A DNA stretch of 64,000 bases from VXNF01 sp964291305 (GCA_964291305.2 OZ219783.1:682001-746000); one strand, 5' to 3'. Shown: positions 1 to 9,333, counted from the stretch's first letter. Translations and numbers: made by a program. Notes: generated by a model not told the origin, from the letters alone.

Positions 1-915
1 TCTGTACGCATAGGTGCTTCGCCGCACGGCCAGGGTCTGGCGACCACGCTGTCGCAGATCGTGGCTGACGAACTCGGAACTCACCCGAGCCGTGTTCGAA
101 TCGTGGCCAGCGACACCGACCGCACACCTTACGGCTGGGGCTCGTTTGCTAGCCGTGCCATGGTGCTGGCTGGCGGGGCCACGTACCTAGCGGCGCAGCA
201 GCTGGCCAGCAAACTTGGCGCTCTGGCCGCCGAGGTGCTTGAAGCTGCGGCCGACGACATCATCCTGGCCGACGGCCGGGCCACCGTGGCCGGCACTTCT
301 GTGGGAGTAGACCTAGCCGAGCTGGCCCGGATCGCCCACCATCACACCCAGCGGCTGCCCGCCGGTGCGGCACCTGGTCTGGCCACACAGGCGAGTTACG
401 ACCCGGCGGGCACTTTCTCTAACGCATGTCACATAGCTGAGGTGGAAGTAGACCCCGAAACCGGAGGCGTGGTAGTGCGGCGCTTCGTGGTTGCCGAGGA
501 CGCCGGGCGTCTCATCAACCCGATGATCGCGGACGGTCAGATCCGCGGCGGCGTGGCCCAAGGTATAGCCAATGCCCTGCTAGAGGAGGTCGTCTACGAC
601 GAGGACGGCAACATTCTGACCACCTCGCTCATGGATTACCTACCGCCCACAGCAGCGGAGATCCCCGATGTGGAGATCCTCCACCTCCAGACCTTGAGCG
701 ACGCCAGCATCACCGGTGCCAAAGGGCTGGGTGAGGGCGGCACCATCGGGGCTCCGGCTGCGGTCCTGAACGCCGTGAACGACGCCCTTGCGCACCTGGG
801 CGTGGAGTTGAACCAGATGCCCGCCACACCCGAGCGGGTCCGGGCAGCCGTGCGAGCGGCCTCGGGAACCGTCTCTGGCGCCACCAGCCCAGGGCCAGCA
901 GACTCAAATACCTAA
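1..915 (+). CDS. Molybdenum hydroxylase large subunit (CoxL/xanthine dehydrogenase type), 5'-truncated by window edge
   Basis: The reading frame is open from base 1, so the gene begins before the window. The visible 304 residues are the C-terminal half of a molybdopterin-binding subunit of the xanthine dehydrogenase/aldehyde oxidase/CO dehydrogenase family. Near the start is a GQG motif (ASPHGQGLATT), which belongs to the cofactor-binding part. The GLGEGGT motif near the end carries the conserved active-site glutamate of the family. The gene is followed after 29 bp by a [2Fe-2S] subunit gene, so it belongs to a molybdenum hydroxylase operon. No FAD-binding middle subunit is visible and it may lie upstream. 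The substrate cannot be told from the sequence. Confidence 0.85.
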   Translation, partial: SVRIGASPHGQGLATTLSQIVADELGTHPSRVRIVASDTDRTPYGWGSFASRAMVLAGGATYLAAQQLASKLGALAAEVLEAAADDIILADGRATVAGTSVGVDLAELARIAHHHTQRLPAGAAPGLATQASYDPAGTFSNACHIAEVEVDPETGGVVVRRFVVAEDAGRLINPMIADGQIRGGVAQGIANALLEEVVYDEDGNILTTSLMDYLPPTAAEIPDVEILHLQTLSDASITGAKGLGEGGTIGAPAAVLNAVNDALAHLGVELNQMPATPERVRAAVRAASGTVSGATSPGPADSNT

Positions 916-944
916 GAACTAAGAGACCTAAGGAGGCTGAGAAC

Positions 945-1442
945 ATGTCCAAGATCTCACCGTCCGATGTGGCGGTCCCAGTGGTGCTAAGGGTGAACGG
1001 CAGCGAGCACCGCATCGCCGTCGAGCCGCGTCGGACACTGGCTGATGCCCTGCGCGAAGACTGCGGGCTGACAGGCACCCATCTGGGGTGCGAGCACGGC
1101 GTCTGCGGGGCGTGCACCGTGCTGCTGGACAACGAGCCGGTGCGGTCGTGCCTGCTGTTTGCCGTGCAGAGCCAAGGCGCCGAAATCCGAACGGTGGAGG
1201 GGCTGGCCACAGACGACGGCACGCTGCACCCGCTGCAGGAGGCGTTCTGGCGCCATCACGGCCTGCAGTGCGGCTTCTGCACGCCAGGTTTCTTGATGCT
1301 CAGCGCTGGCGTGCTAGAGAGCCAGCCCGACATCAGCGACGGCGAACTGCGCGAGGCGCTGTCCTCCAACTTGTGCCGCTGCACCGGCTACCAGACCATT
1401 GTCGAGGCAGTGCAGTCGGTGCGCGACTCCGCTGGAGCCTGA
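945..1442 (+). CDS. [2Fe-2S] iron-sulfur subunit of molybdenum hydroxylase (CoxS type)
   Basis: The 165-residue protein has the two-domain layout of CoxS-type electron-transfer subunits. The N-terminal plant-type ferredoxin domain has the cysteine pattern GCEHGVCGACTVLLD plus a later RSC. The C-terminal domain binds a second cluster through CGFCTPG and NLCRCTGY. It passes electrons from the molybdenum site to an FAD subunit or acceptor. A strong Shine-Dalgarno sequence (aaggagg) lies about 10 bp before the ATG. It sits between two large-subunit genes, 3 bp before the second, so the three are likely co-transcribed. Confidence 0.93.
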   Translation: MSKISPSDVAVPVVLRVNGSEHRIAVEPRRTLADALREDCGLTGTHLGCEHGVCGACTVLLDNEPVRSCLLFAVQSQGAEIRTVEGLATDDGTLHPLQEAFWRHHGLQCGFCTPGFLMLSAGVLESQPDISDGELREALSSNLCRCTGYQTIVEAVQSVRDSAGA

Positions 1443-1445
1443 GCC

Positions 1446-3572
1446 TTGGTTGCCCTCGACGGCGCTAGAGGAAGCTCGCTGATCGGCGAGTCGGTCCTGC
1501 GCCTCGAGGACCGGCCGCTGCTGGTTGGCGAGGGACGCTTTCTCGCCGATGTGAGTTTCCCGGGTGAGTTGCATCTCCGGGTGGTGCGGTCGGATGTGGC
1601 CCACGGCGTGCTGCGGGGCGTGGACCTCAGCGAGGTGCTGGAGGCCGAGGGCGTGGTAGCGGCCTGGAGCGCCGAGGCGGTAGCGCACATCCCGCCTATT
1701 CAGTTTCGCATGTCTGGCCTCGACGAGTTACGCCCCTACTGTCAGCGGATCTTGGCCAGCGAGCGGGTGCGTTACGTGGGCGACCCGGTGGCCGTGGTGA
1801 TCGCTGAGGATCCTTACCTGGCCGAGGACGCAGCCGAGCTGGCCTTCGCTGACATCGAACCGCTCGAGCCGGTGCTGGAGGCTTGTTCGCCAGACGCAGT
1901 CGCCCCTCTGACCCTTGAACACGAACACGGCGACATCCAGGCCGCCTTCGCCGAGGCCGACAGGGTCGTGGAGTTGCAGGCCTCGGTGGGTCGCCACAGC
2001 GGGATCCCCCTGGAGACCCGCGGGTTACTAGCCCGTCCGGCGGACGGAGGTGTCGTGGAGCTTTACGGCATCGCCAAAGTGCCGCACTACAACTGCGCCA
2101 CTATTGCTTCCATGCTCAACCTGCCGGACGGCCAGGTAGTCGGCCGGGAGGGTCACGTCGGCGGGGGTTTCGGCGTTCGCGGTGAGCTATATCCCGAGGA
2201 TCTGCTGGTGACCTACGCCGCCCTGCAGCTGGGACGCCCGGTGAAGTGGGTGGAAGACCGCCGAGAGCACCTGATGGCGGCCAACCACTCGCGCGATCAG
2301 ACCTACAGTGTGAAAGCCGCGGTCGATGCCTCTGGGGTGGTACACGGCCTTGATGTTGAGTTCTTTCACGATCAGGGGGGGTACGTGCGCACCCACGGTG
2401 CCACCGTGCCGAACCTCTCGCTAGCGCTGCTGCCGGGGCCTTACCGAGTGCCCGCCTACCGGGTCCGCGGCCACATCCGCCTCACTAATAAGACCCCAGC
2501 GGGCACCTACCGGGCTCCGGGACGCTATGAGAGCACCTTCGTGCGGGAGCGCCTAATGGACGCCGTGGCGACTGCCTGCGACCTGGACCCGGTCGAGGTC
2601 CGGCACCGCAACCTCATTCCGCACGAGGCCATGCCGTTCACCCGCGGGGTTAGCACCCTGGCCACTGAGGTGGTGTACGACTCCGGCGACTACGCCCGGC
2701 TGCTGGACCGGCTGCTAGAGCACATCGGCTACGAGTCACTCCGGGAAACCTTGGCGGCGCGTCGGGCCTCCGGTGAGATGGTCGGGTTGGGCCTCGGCAT
2801 GTTCGTGGAGAAGTCCGGCCTGGGGCCTTTCGACGACGTGAAGGTGCGGCGACTCGAAGGCGGCGGAGTGGAAGTAGTGACCGGCGCGGCCTCGGTGGGG
2901 CAGGGAATGGAGACTGTCCTCGCTCAGATCTGCGCCGAGGTGCTGGGGGTGGACTACGGCGACGTGACGGTGCACCACGGTCAGACCGACATGATCGGCC
3001 GCGGCATGGGGGCCTTCGCTAGCCGGGTAACGGTCATGACCGGTGCGGCGGTGTTCCTTGCCGCCACCGAGCTGGCGGCGACCGGCCAGCCGGCCGAGGT
3101 CACCTTCGACACCGACCACATGACCTACCCTTACGGTGCGCACGCGGCGGTGGTGGCTGTGGACGCCGCTACTGGCGGGGTGACCGTGGAACGCTACGTG
3201 GTGGCTTACGACGTGGGCCGGGCGGTGAACCCGATGCTCTGCGAGGGCCAGATCGTCGGCGGCGTGGCCCAGGGCGTGGGCGGTGCGCTGCTAGAGCTGT
3301 TCAGCTATGACGCCGATGGCCAGCCTCTGGCAACCTCGTTCATGGACTATCTCATGCCTACGGTGGCCGAGCAGCCGCCGGTAGAAGTGCTGCTGAGCGA
3401 GGACGCGCCCAGCCCGCTGAACCCGCTAGGACTAAAGGGCGTGGGCGAGGGTGGCACCAATGCCTGCGGGGCCGCCATAGCCGCCGCCATCGACGACGCC
3501 ATCGGCCGTCGAGGAGCGGTCACCTCGCTGCCAGCCACCCCGGAGCTGGTTCGCTCGCTCATCCGAGGCTGA
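1446..3572 (+). CDS. Molybdenum hydroxylase large subunit (CoxL type) with an apparent internal deletion
   Basis: This 708-residue protein is a molybdopterin-binding subunit. It has the N-terminal a/b-hammerhead region (RLEDRPLLVGEGRFLAD), a YRAPGRYEST motif and the active-site glutamate motif GVGEGGT near the end. It starts with TTG 3 bp after the iron-sulfur gene. Full-length relatives are usually about 760-800 residues. Compared with the homologue at the start of the window, about 55-60 residues are missing between AATELA and the TYPYGAH segment, and the frame is intact across the junction. The missing part covers a helical linker before the last cofactor-binding segment, so the enzyme could be altered or inactive. 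The substrate is unknown. Confidence 0.85.
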   Translation: MVALDGARGSSLIGESVLRLEDRPLLVGEGRFLADVSFPGELHLRVVRSDVAHGVLRGVDLSEVLEAEGVVAAWSAEAVAHIPPIQFRMSGLDELRPYCQRILASERVRYVGDPVAVVIAEDPYLAEDAAELAFADIEPLEPVLEACSPDAVAPLTLEHEHGDIQAAFAEADRVVELQASVGRHSGIPLETRGLLARPADGGVVELYGIAKVPHYNCATIASMLNLPDGQVVGREGHVGGGFGVRGELYPEDLLVTYAALQLGRPVKWVEDRREHLMAANHSRDQTYSVKAAVDASGVVHGLDVEFFHDQGGYVRTHGATVPNLSLALLPGPYRVPAYRVRGHIRLTNKTPAGTYRAPGRYESTFVRERLMDAVATACDLDPVEVRHRNLIPHEAMPFTRGVSTLATEVVYDSGDYARLLDRLLEHIGYESLRETLAARRASGEMVGLGLGMFVEKSGLGPFDDVKVRRLEGGGVEVVTGAASVGQGMETVLAQICAEVLGVDYGDVTVHHGQTDMIGRGMGAFASRVTVMTGAAVFLAATELAATGQPAEVTFDTDHMTYPYGAHAAVVAVDAATGGVTVERYVVAYDVGRAVNPMLCEGQIVGGVAQGVGGALLELFSYDADGQPLATSFMDYLMPTVAEQPPVEVLLSEDAPSPLNPLGLKGVGEGGTNACGAAIAAAIDDAIGRRGAVTSLPATPELVRSLIRG

Positions 3573-3590
3573 CCGCTGCGCCCAGAGCCC

Positions 3591-4622
3591 TCAGGGGGTG
3601 ATAGCGGCGAGGGTCCAGTCGAGTACTTGGTTGGCGTCGTCGTTTTGCTGCGCCTTTACCTCGGTCCGGACGGCACGCAGGCGACCCTGACCTGCGGGGA
3701 TCTCGCCGAGGAGCGTGTGCGAGAAAGACAGCAGATCTCCCTCGAACACCGGACCGGTGTGGTTGCAGTACCCCCAAGCCGCAACGCTGGCCATTCCAGT
3801 CAGGACCCGGCTGAGCGAGGCTTGTGCCATGCCTACTACCTGCAGGCCGTTGACGAGCCGCTGCCCGTAGGGCGAGACCTCGGCGTCTCGGTGCGCGAAG
3901 GCCAGATTGTGCGTGATGTGCAATAGGGCGGGGGTGTTGTCGATGTAATCGCGCAGCGGATCGGTCACAGTGCTGCCGACCGCCCAGTTGTCGGGCTCGC
4001 CGAGTAGCTGTAGTCGCCAGTCGGCCGGCACAAGTTCTACGCAGGCGTCTAGGTCAACGCCGCCGTAAGCGTCGTCACTGTCGGCTCCGGAACCGATGTC
4101 GTCCGCGAAACCCGGCAGGTCGTCGCTCGTGGCCGGCAGCATGGGGCAGCGCTGATAGCTCACCGCACCCACGCCGTCGGCGGTGCTCTCGCAAGCCACG
4201 AGCACCATGCCCCGCGGCGGACGGTCGGGGCGCGGGCGGCCGTCGCGCATAGCGATCACACGCACTGAGGTCTCCAGTGTTTGACCCTGGTACACCGGCC
4301 GCAGCAAGCGCACGTCCCGATAGAAGAGGTTGGCGATGACGCGCCGGCTAACGGTTGTGGTGTGGCCGACCGAGAGCGCCATTAGCAGTCCCGGGCTGAC
4401 TAGCGGTTCAGTGGAGCCGGTGACTTCGGCACACAGCCGGCGGTTCTGCACCAGTGGCAGTCTTTCACCGACGAGCGCCTGATAGACGGCGCACAGCCCG
4501 GCGTCGAGCGTGACGCCCGGTTGGCGGGGAAGTTCCATCCCAGGATGTAGCAGGTCGTAGAACGGACCATCGAGGGGGATGTGCCCGCCGGCAGGCACCG
4601 GATCGGCCGGATCTATCTGCAC
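3591..4622 (-). CDS. MaoC-like double hot-dog acyl-CoA dehydratase/hydratase family protein
   Basis: The 343-residue protein looks like two fused hot-dog folds of the MaoC/hydratase-2 type. The first half (about 30-170) contains the substrate-entry segment VSPGLLMALSVG and the RPVYQGQTLE strand. The second half (about 200-340) carries NLAFAHRDAEVSPYGQ, where an Asn/His/Asp arrangement resembles the hydratase active site, followed by NHTGPVFEGD. Such proteins hydrate enoyl-CoA or similar thioesters. The gene converges with the CoxL-type gene, with 18 bp between stops. The start codon GTG lies inside the second unit of a 28-bp tandem repeat. The exact substrate is not recognisable. Confidence 0.75.
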   Translation of the reverse strand: MQIDPADPVPAGGHIPLDGPFYDLLHPGMELPRQPGVTLDAGLCAVYQALVGERLPLVQNRRLCAEVTGSTEPLVSPGLLMALSVGHTTTVSRRVIANLFYRDVRLLRPVYQGQTLETSVRVIAMRDGRPRPDRPPRGMVLVACESTADGVGAVSYQRCPMLPATSDDLPGFADDIGSGADSDDAYGGVDLDACVELVPADWRLQLLGEPDNWAVGSTVTDPLRDYIDNTPALLHITHNLAFAHRDAEVSPYGQRLVNGLQVVGMAQASLSRVLTGMASVAAWGYCNHTGPVFEGDLLSFSHTLLGEIPAGQGRLRAVRTEVKAQQNDDANQVLDWTLAAITP

Positions 4623-4669
4623 AGTCTTAGCTGCACAGCATTATCTACACAGCCTTAGCCGCACAGCCC
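4614..4669. repeat. 28-bp tandem repeat, two imperfect units, at the start of the MaoC-like gene
   Basis: Positions 4614-4641 and 4642-4669 are two adjacent 28-bp units that differ at five positions. The first covers the start codon of the dehydratase gene. The second overlaps the stop of the frameshifted tail of the copper ATPase gene. Confidence 0.7.
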
Positions 4670-4809
4670 AGAAAAGCGGTTGAGCCTTAGCGAGTTGCCC
4701 AGCACGAACAGCGAGGATAGTCCCATAGCAGCGGCGGCTATCTCGGGGCGTAGCAGTCCTGCCGCTGCTAGAGGCACAGCGGCGGTGTTATAGGCGAAGG
4801 CCCAGAACA
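4655..4809 (-). pseudogene. Out-of-frame 3' end of the copper P-type ATPase gene
   Basis: Read on the minus strand from 4809 down to the stop at 4655-4657, this stretch encodes the expected C-terminus of a copper ATPase: LFWAFAYNTAAVPLAAAG, then about 33 residues with the last transmembrane helix and a LNRF-like end. It is one base out of frame with the upstream gene. Adding one C in the codon after GTIRGN (at 4809/4810) would restore the usual GTIRxNLFWAFAYN junction. Either the gene has a real 1-bp deletion or there is a sequencing error. Confidence 0.8.
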
Positions 4810-6867
4810 GTTGCCCCGGATCGTGCCGAGCGTGCGCCGGGCCAGGTTCAAGGCGTCCACCACCAAGCGGAGGTCGGCTCCGACAAGGGTCAAGTCCGAG
4901 GCCTCAGCAGCCACATCCGCGCCGGTCCCGATTGCCACTCCTACTTCAGCGGCTGCCAGGGCGGGGGCGTCGTTCACCCCGTCGCCCACCATAGCTACTC
5001 GCCTGCCGCTGGCCTGGAGGCGCTCGATTTCGGTTACTTTGCCGGCTGGGGTCAGTTCGGCCACGACACGGTCGATCCCGACTTGCCGGCCGACCTGCTC
5101 GGCTGCCTCGGTGGTGTCGCCGCTTAGCAGCACGACCTGGATGCCGGCCTCCCTCAAGGCGTCCACAGCGTCGGCACTCGAGGGCTTCAGCTGATCAGCT
5201 AGGGCTAGCAATCCCTGCGCTGCTCCGTCGCTGCCCACAAATGCGAGCGTGCACCCCGCGGCGGCGTGATGCGCCGCAGACCGCTGGAGTTCCGCCGGCA
5301 CGCACTCAAACAGCTCGGCGCGCCCGACGGTCACCACGCACTGGGTTATCCCCAGCTCTAGTCGCCCCTGCACACCGAAACCGGGCAGGTTGGCAAAGTC
5401 CCAGACCGTGAGCTGAGCCGGCTGCGGCTGCCTGCCTACATCTGGGGTTTCATCCGGTACTCTCCCCGGCTTTCCGGCCGCGGCGCGCACTATTGCCGCA
5501 GCTATCGGGTGCTCCGAGCGGGCTTCCAGGGCCGCGGCTGTCGCCAGTATGTCGGCAGGGCTAACCCCGTCGGCTGTCTCCACCGCTACTACCTCTAGCC
5601 GTCCCTCGGTCACGGTGCCGGTCTTGTCGAGCGCCACTACGTCGATTTGGCGTGCTGCCTCCAAGGCGTCGGGGCTCCGAATAATCACGCCCATGCGGGC
5701 ACCTCTGCCGCTTCCGGCTAGGAACGCCGCAGGTGTGGCCAGACCCAGGGCGCAAGGACAGGCCACGATCAGAACCGCCACGGCGGGGCTGATGGCGGCA
5801 GCGATCGACTCCACCAGCAGCCAGACCACCAGCGTGGCGACCGCAACAACGACTACTACGGGAACGAAGACCGCCGAAATCCGGTCGGCTAGGCGCTGGA
5901 TTGGCGCCTTGCGTGCTAGAGCTTCGTCTACGAGTCGCACTATCTGCGCCAAGGTGCTGTCAGCTCCCACACGGCGGGCTTCCACCACTAGAGAGCCGTG
6001 AGTGTTGAGCATCCCGCCAGTCACTTCGTCGCCCGGTCCGACCTCCCGCGGCACGGGCTCTCCGGTCACGATCGAAGTGTCCACAGCGGAATGTCCCTCG
6101 GTCACGATGCCATCAGCCGCGACCCGCTCACCCGGCCGGACCAGGAACCGCATACCGACGGCCAGTTGCGCCGGGGACACGTCGCGACCGTCGGCCAGGC
6201 GCACGACATCGGCGCTGAGTCCCACCAGCTCACCGATGGCGTCAACGGCGCGCCGACGGGTACGCACCTCCAGGCGACGGCCCAGCAGCACGACCGCCAC
6301 GATGACCGCAGCTGTGTCGAAATACAGGTGCCCGTTGAGGTCGCCGATGGTCACGACCGCCGACCAGCTCCAGGCCACCAGTGATCCGAGCGATACGAGG
6401 GTGTCCATGGTGGCGTGGCCCCGCCAAACTGCTCGCCAGCCAGGTCGGTGGAAGACCAGCCCACTAATCAGCACCACCGGCGCGGTGATCCCCAGCACCA
6501 ACCACTCCCAGCCAATGAAACGCAGCTCTGTGATCGACGAGACCAGCATTGCTACAGCAGCCAGGAGCAGCGTCGCCGCAAGTGCCCTAGCCGACATCAA
6601 ACGGGGTTCTTCTCCTGCGAGGTGGAGCGCACCTGGCGTAGCCCGGTAGCCGAGCAGAGCGATGCGCTTTAGCAGGTCGGGCTCGCTGAGCAGGGCGGTG
6701 TCGTAGATCACGCTGGCTTGGTTGGTGGCGAAGTTGACGTGGGCAGCGGACACGCCGTCGGCGTCATGCAGCGCTCGCTCGATTTTGCTGGCGCAGGCGC
6801 CACAAGTCATACCGCTGATGGTTGTGTCGAGGCGGTTCAGCTTCTGAGGGGAGTCGCGGAACTCCAA
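4768..6867 (-). CDS. copA: Copper-translocating P1B-type ATPase, 3' end frameshifted
   Basis: The protein is a heavy-metal exporting P-type ATPase of the inner membrane. An N-terminal HMA domain carries the metal-binding GMTCGAC motif (about residues 18-25). The ion channel motif CPCALGLATP, the phosphorylation site DKTGTVTEG, the HP motif SEHPIAAA and the GDGVNDAPAL hinge follow in order. These are the hallmarks of Cu(+) ATPases. The frame ends in an unrelated tail after GTIRGN and lacks the last helices. The missing part is present one frame over to 4655. The start is a TTG and no better start precedes the HMA domain. The gene is divergent from the acyltransferase at 6958. Confidence 0.92.
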   Translation of the reverse strand: MEFRDSPQKLNRLDTTISGMTCGACASKIERALHDADGVSAAHVNFATNQASVIYDTALLSEPDLLKRIALLGYRATPGALHLAGEEPRLMSARALAATLLLAAVAMLVSSITELRFIGWEWLVLGITAPVVLISGLVFHRPGWRAVWRGHATMDTLVSLGSLVAWSWSAVVTIGDLNGHLYFDTAAVIVAVVLLGRRLEVRTRRRAVDAIGELVGLSADVVRLADGRDVSPAQLAVGMRFLVRPGERVAADGIVTEGHSAVDTSIVTGEPVPREVGPGDEVTGGMLNTHGSLVVEARRVGADSTLAQIVRLVDEALARKAPIQRLADRISAVFVPVVVVVAVATLVVWLLVESIAAAISPAVAVLIVACPCALGLATPAAFLAGSGRGARMGVIIRSPDALEAARQIDVVALDKTGTVTEGRLEVVAVETADGVSPADILATAAALEARSEHPIAAAIVRAAAGKPGRVPDETPDVGRQPQPAQLTVWDFANLPGFGVQGRLELGITQCVVTVGRAELFECVPAELQRSAAHHAAAGCTLAFVGSDGAAQGLLALADQLKPSSADAVDALREAGIQVVLLSGDTTEAAEQVGRQVGIDRVVAELTPAGKVTEIERLQASGRRVAMVGDGVNDAPALAAAEVGVAIGTGADVAAEASDLTLVGADLRLVVDALNLARRTLGTIRGNCSGPSPITPPLCL

Positions 6868-6957
6868 CCCGTGGGGGAGTGCTGTCGGTGCCAGTGGTCA
6901 ACCTCCCAATCGGTTCCCAGCGTATTGGGTCACGGAGCCTCCGAGAGCGCCTCTACG

Positions 6958-7656
6958 ATGCCGCCGATGCGACCCTCCAGCGGTCACCGAACCCGCTACC
7001 ACCGCAGATTCGGATTGTTGGCAACGGCGATCCGGTTGCCGGCGAACTTGCTGGCTCGCTGGGATATACCCGAGCTGCAACCGGTGCCGGCGCCGGCCAT
7101 ATTCGCCGGGAATCATCGCAGCATGTTCGATGTAGTCGTCGGGTTCCGCCTGTTCTGGAACTTCCGCTCGTCGGCTCGCATCGTGGTCGCCAAGCGCTAC
7201 TTCGACCACTGGCTAATGGGTCCGCTGCTGCGATTGGGTGGCTGCATTCCGCTGGAGCCGGGCAGGGGTGCCATAACAGGGGTCAAGGCCTGCCTGGAAG
7301 CACTAGAGAGCGGCGAAAGTGTTGTACTGATGCCAGAAGGGCGGGTGATTCCCCCTAGCGAACGCCCCGACGGTGTCGGGCCGCCGAGCGCGGGAATCGG
7401 CATCCTGGCGGCCCGCAGCGCTGTCCCTGTGGGCATTTGTACTATCACTGGCACCGACGAGGTGTGGCCCCTGGGCCGTCGATTCCCCCGTCTGCGGCTC
7501 GGCAGCGCCCGCCCGACTGTGCGCGTAATAGTGGAATCGCTGCCGCCGCTAGAGCCGGACGAGCGTAAGAATCGTGAACGCGTTGCGGCAGCGATTATGG
7601 AGGCGTTGGCGCAAACTCTGGACCGGGCACCGGCCCAACGGCACCGCAACGAGTAA
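6958..7656 (+). CDS. 1-acyl-sn-glycerol-3-phosphate acyltransferase-like protein (PlsC family)
   Basis: The protein of 232 residues has the acyltransferase block NHRSMFD, the HX4D catalytic motif of PlsC-like enzymes. A second conserved block, VVLMPEGRV, corresponds to the EGTR-type phosphate-binding motif with a variation. Such enzymes acylate lysophosphatidate or related lysolipids at the membrane. The open frame runs further upstream, but that part is antisense to the copper ATPase gene, so I placed the start at the ATG at 6958. A second ATG at 6967 is equally possible. It converges with the SDR gene with 5 bp between stops. Confidence 0.8.
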   Translation: MPPMRPSSGHRTRYHRRFGLLATAIRLPANLLARWDIPELQPVPAPAIFAGNHRSMFDVVVGFRLFWNFRSSARIVVAKRYFDHWLMGPLLRLGGCIPLEPGRGAITGVKACLEALESGESVVLMPEGRVIPPSERPDGVGPPSAGIGILAARSAVPVGICTITGTDEVWPLGRRFPRLRLGSARPTVRVIVESLPPLEPDERKNRERVAAAIMEALAQTLDRAPAQRHRNE

Positions 7657-7661
7657 CCAGC

Positions 7662-8612
7662 TTAGATCCTCCGGCTTCGGGCGAGGCGCCTCATGCCGGC
7701 CAGCCAGCGTTCGGGATCAGCTGCTCGGCGCTTCGTGTACTTTGATACCTCCGGGTGAGGTAACACCAGAAACTGCCCCAGCCGCAAAGCTTCAGCCGTG
7801 GCGTCGGCGACCAACTCGGGCTCCAGCACGCCGTCGGTAGCGGCAGCCGATCGGCCGATTACCCCGGCGTCGGTGGATTCCCCCGGCACCGAGGCGTTTT
7901 GAGAGTCTGTCAGCAGCGGCGTGCGCACCGCCTGCGGACACAGCGCCGCAATCTGGACGCCCCGGTCGCCGTAGCTGATGGCTAGCCACTCGGCAACTGC
8001 CACCGCGGCATGCTTAGTGACGGCGTAGGAGACTGAGTCCAGTTGGGTCAACAGTCCCGCCGCGGAGGCGGTGACCACCAGGATTCCGCCACCACGCTCG
8101 GTCCAGCGGGGTAACAGCACGCGGGCCGCATGAACGTGCGCCATTACGTGCACATCCCAACTGCGGCTCCAGTCTGCGACCGCCGTCTCGACACCTCCGG
8201 GCACCAGAAGTCCGGCGTTGGAGCAGTAGATCTCAACCGGACCGTGCTGCTGTTCCACCTCGTCGATCAGCCGGCCGGTGGCGGTCGCATCTCGCACATC
8301 CAAGAAGCGGGCCTGCCCTCCTATGGCTTTAGCTACCTCCTCGGCTCCGTCGGTGTTGATGTCGGTGACAACCACGAAAGCTCCATCGGCGGCAAGCCGT
8401 TTTGCCAGAGCTGCCCCGATACCACTAGCGGCACCGGTTACGACCGCAACGGCGCCCCGCGGAGGCGGGTAGCGGCCGGTGGTCGCCGGCTTGCTGGGCC
8501 TAGCCTTTGAGTGTCGGTCCGGGTGAGAGTCAAGCTGAGAGCCGGGTTGTGTAGCCACGACCCGGAGGTTAGATCCGGCGTCGGAGGCTGCCAGCGGGAA
8601 GGGGACAGGCAC
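7662..8612 (-). CDS. SDR family NAD(P)-dependent oxidoreductase
   Basis: A classical short-chain dehydrogenase. The cofactor motif VTGAASGIG (TGxxxGxG) lies at about residue 58, NAG at about 130, the catalytic Ser in the VTASAAG strand and YAVTK (YxxxK) at about 193. The proline-rich first 45 residues are unusual for the family and the true start may lie further in, although no good internal start with a ribosome binding site is visible. The gene is divergent from the lipoprotein gene at 8617, leaving no room for promoters if the long form is used. That also favours a later start. The substrate is unknown. Confidence 0.85.
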   Translation of the reverse strand: MPVPFPLAASDAGSNLRVVATQPGSQLDSHPDRHSKARPSKPATTGRYPPPRGAVAVVTGAASGIGAALAKRLAADGAFVVVTDINTDGAEEVAKAIGGQARFLDVRDATATGRLIDEVEQQHGPVEIYCSNAGLLVPGGVETAVADWSRSWDVHVMAHVHAARVLLPRWTERGGGILVVTASAAGLLTQLDSVSYAVTKHAAVAVAEWLAISYGDRGVQIAALCPQAVRTPLLTDSQNASVPGESTDAGVIGRSAAATDGVLEPELVADATAEALRLGQFLVLPHPEVSKYTKRRAADPERWLAGMRRLARSRRI

Positions 8613-8616
8613 GAAG

Positions 8617-9333
8617 ATGAGGATGTTCGGTCAGGGGTCGCCGGCGTGGGGGTCGTTGCTGCTCGGCGCGGCCCTGCTTTTGCTTGCGGCCTGCGGTGGA
8701 GGTGACACCGAACCTCCGGCGCGCCCAGACGCCTCACCAGCAGACGATGACAACAGCGCAGTAGACCTTGCTGCCGACCTCCCGACGATCTCCACGATGG
8801 CCGAGTCCACCACCCCGCTACTGCCGCCGGAGGTGTCCGGGGAGACGGACTCTGCCCCTGAGGGCATTGAGGGGGTCGTGGTTGTGCCGGTCACCAGCGG
8901 CGAGCACGTGCGCCACGATGTGGATTACCCCACGGCTCCACCGGCTGGCGGCCCCCACCTGGGAATCTGGCAGAACTGCGGCTACTACACGGTGCCTGTG
9001 CTGGACGAGTTGGCGGTTCACGCTCTGGAGCACGGAGCGGTTTGGGTGACTTATCGCTCCGACGTAGCGCCTGGCGAGCTGCAGACCCTCGAATCGTTGA
9101 CTCGGGAGTCTTCGCACCTGCTCGTGTCGCCCTATCAGGGGCAGGACTCACCGCTTGTTCTCAGCGCTTGGGCGCGCCAACTCCCACTCAAGTCGCTAGA
9201 GGATCCTCGTTTCGAGCAATTTCTGCAGGTTTACCTATTCGACGGCCCTACTGCACCCGAGCCTGGCGCGGCCTGCTTGGGTGGGGTCGGCGTGCCCCCG
9301 GCGAATCCCGAGGCGATCCCGGAGCAGGGATGA
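8617..9333 (+). CDS. DUF3105-containing lipoprotein
   Basis: The 238-residue protein begins with a signal sequence ending in a lipobox, LLLLAAC, so it is predicted to be lipid-anchored at the outer face of the membrane. The linker up to about residue 85 is rich in Asp, Pro and Ser. The C-terminal domain has the DUF3105 signatures HVRHDVDYPTAPP and VHALEHGAVW, with conserved His residues that could bind a metal. The function of DUF3105 is not established. The next gene starts within its stop codon (ATGA overlap), so the two are probably translated together. Confidence 0.88.
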   Translation: MRMFGQGSPAWGSLLLGAALLLLAACGGGDTEPPARPDASPADDDNSAVDLAADLPTISTMAESTTPLLPPEVSGETDSAPEGIEGVVVVPVTSGEHVRHDVDYPTAPPAGGPHLGIWQNCGYYTVPVLDELAVHALEHGAVWVTYRSDVAPGELQTLESLTRESSHLLVSPYQGQDSPLVLSAWARQLPLKSLEDPRFEQFLQVYLFDGPTAPEPGAACLGGVGVPPANPEAIPEQG

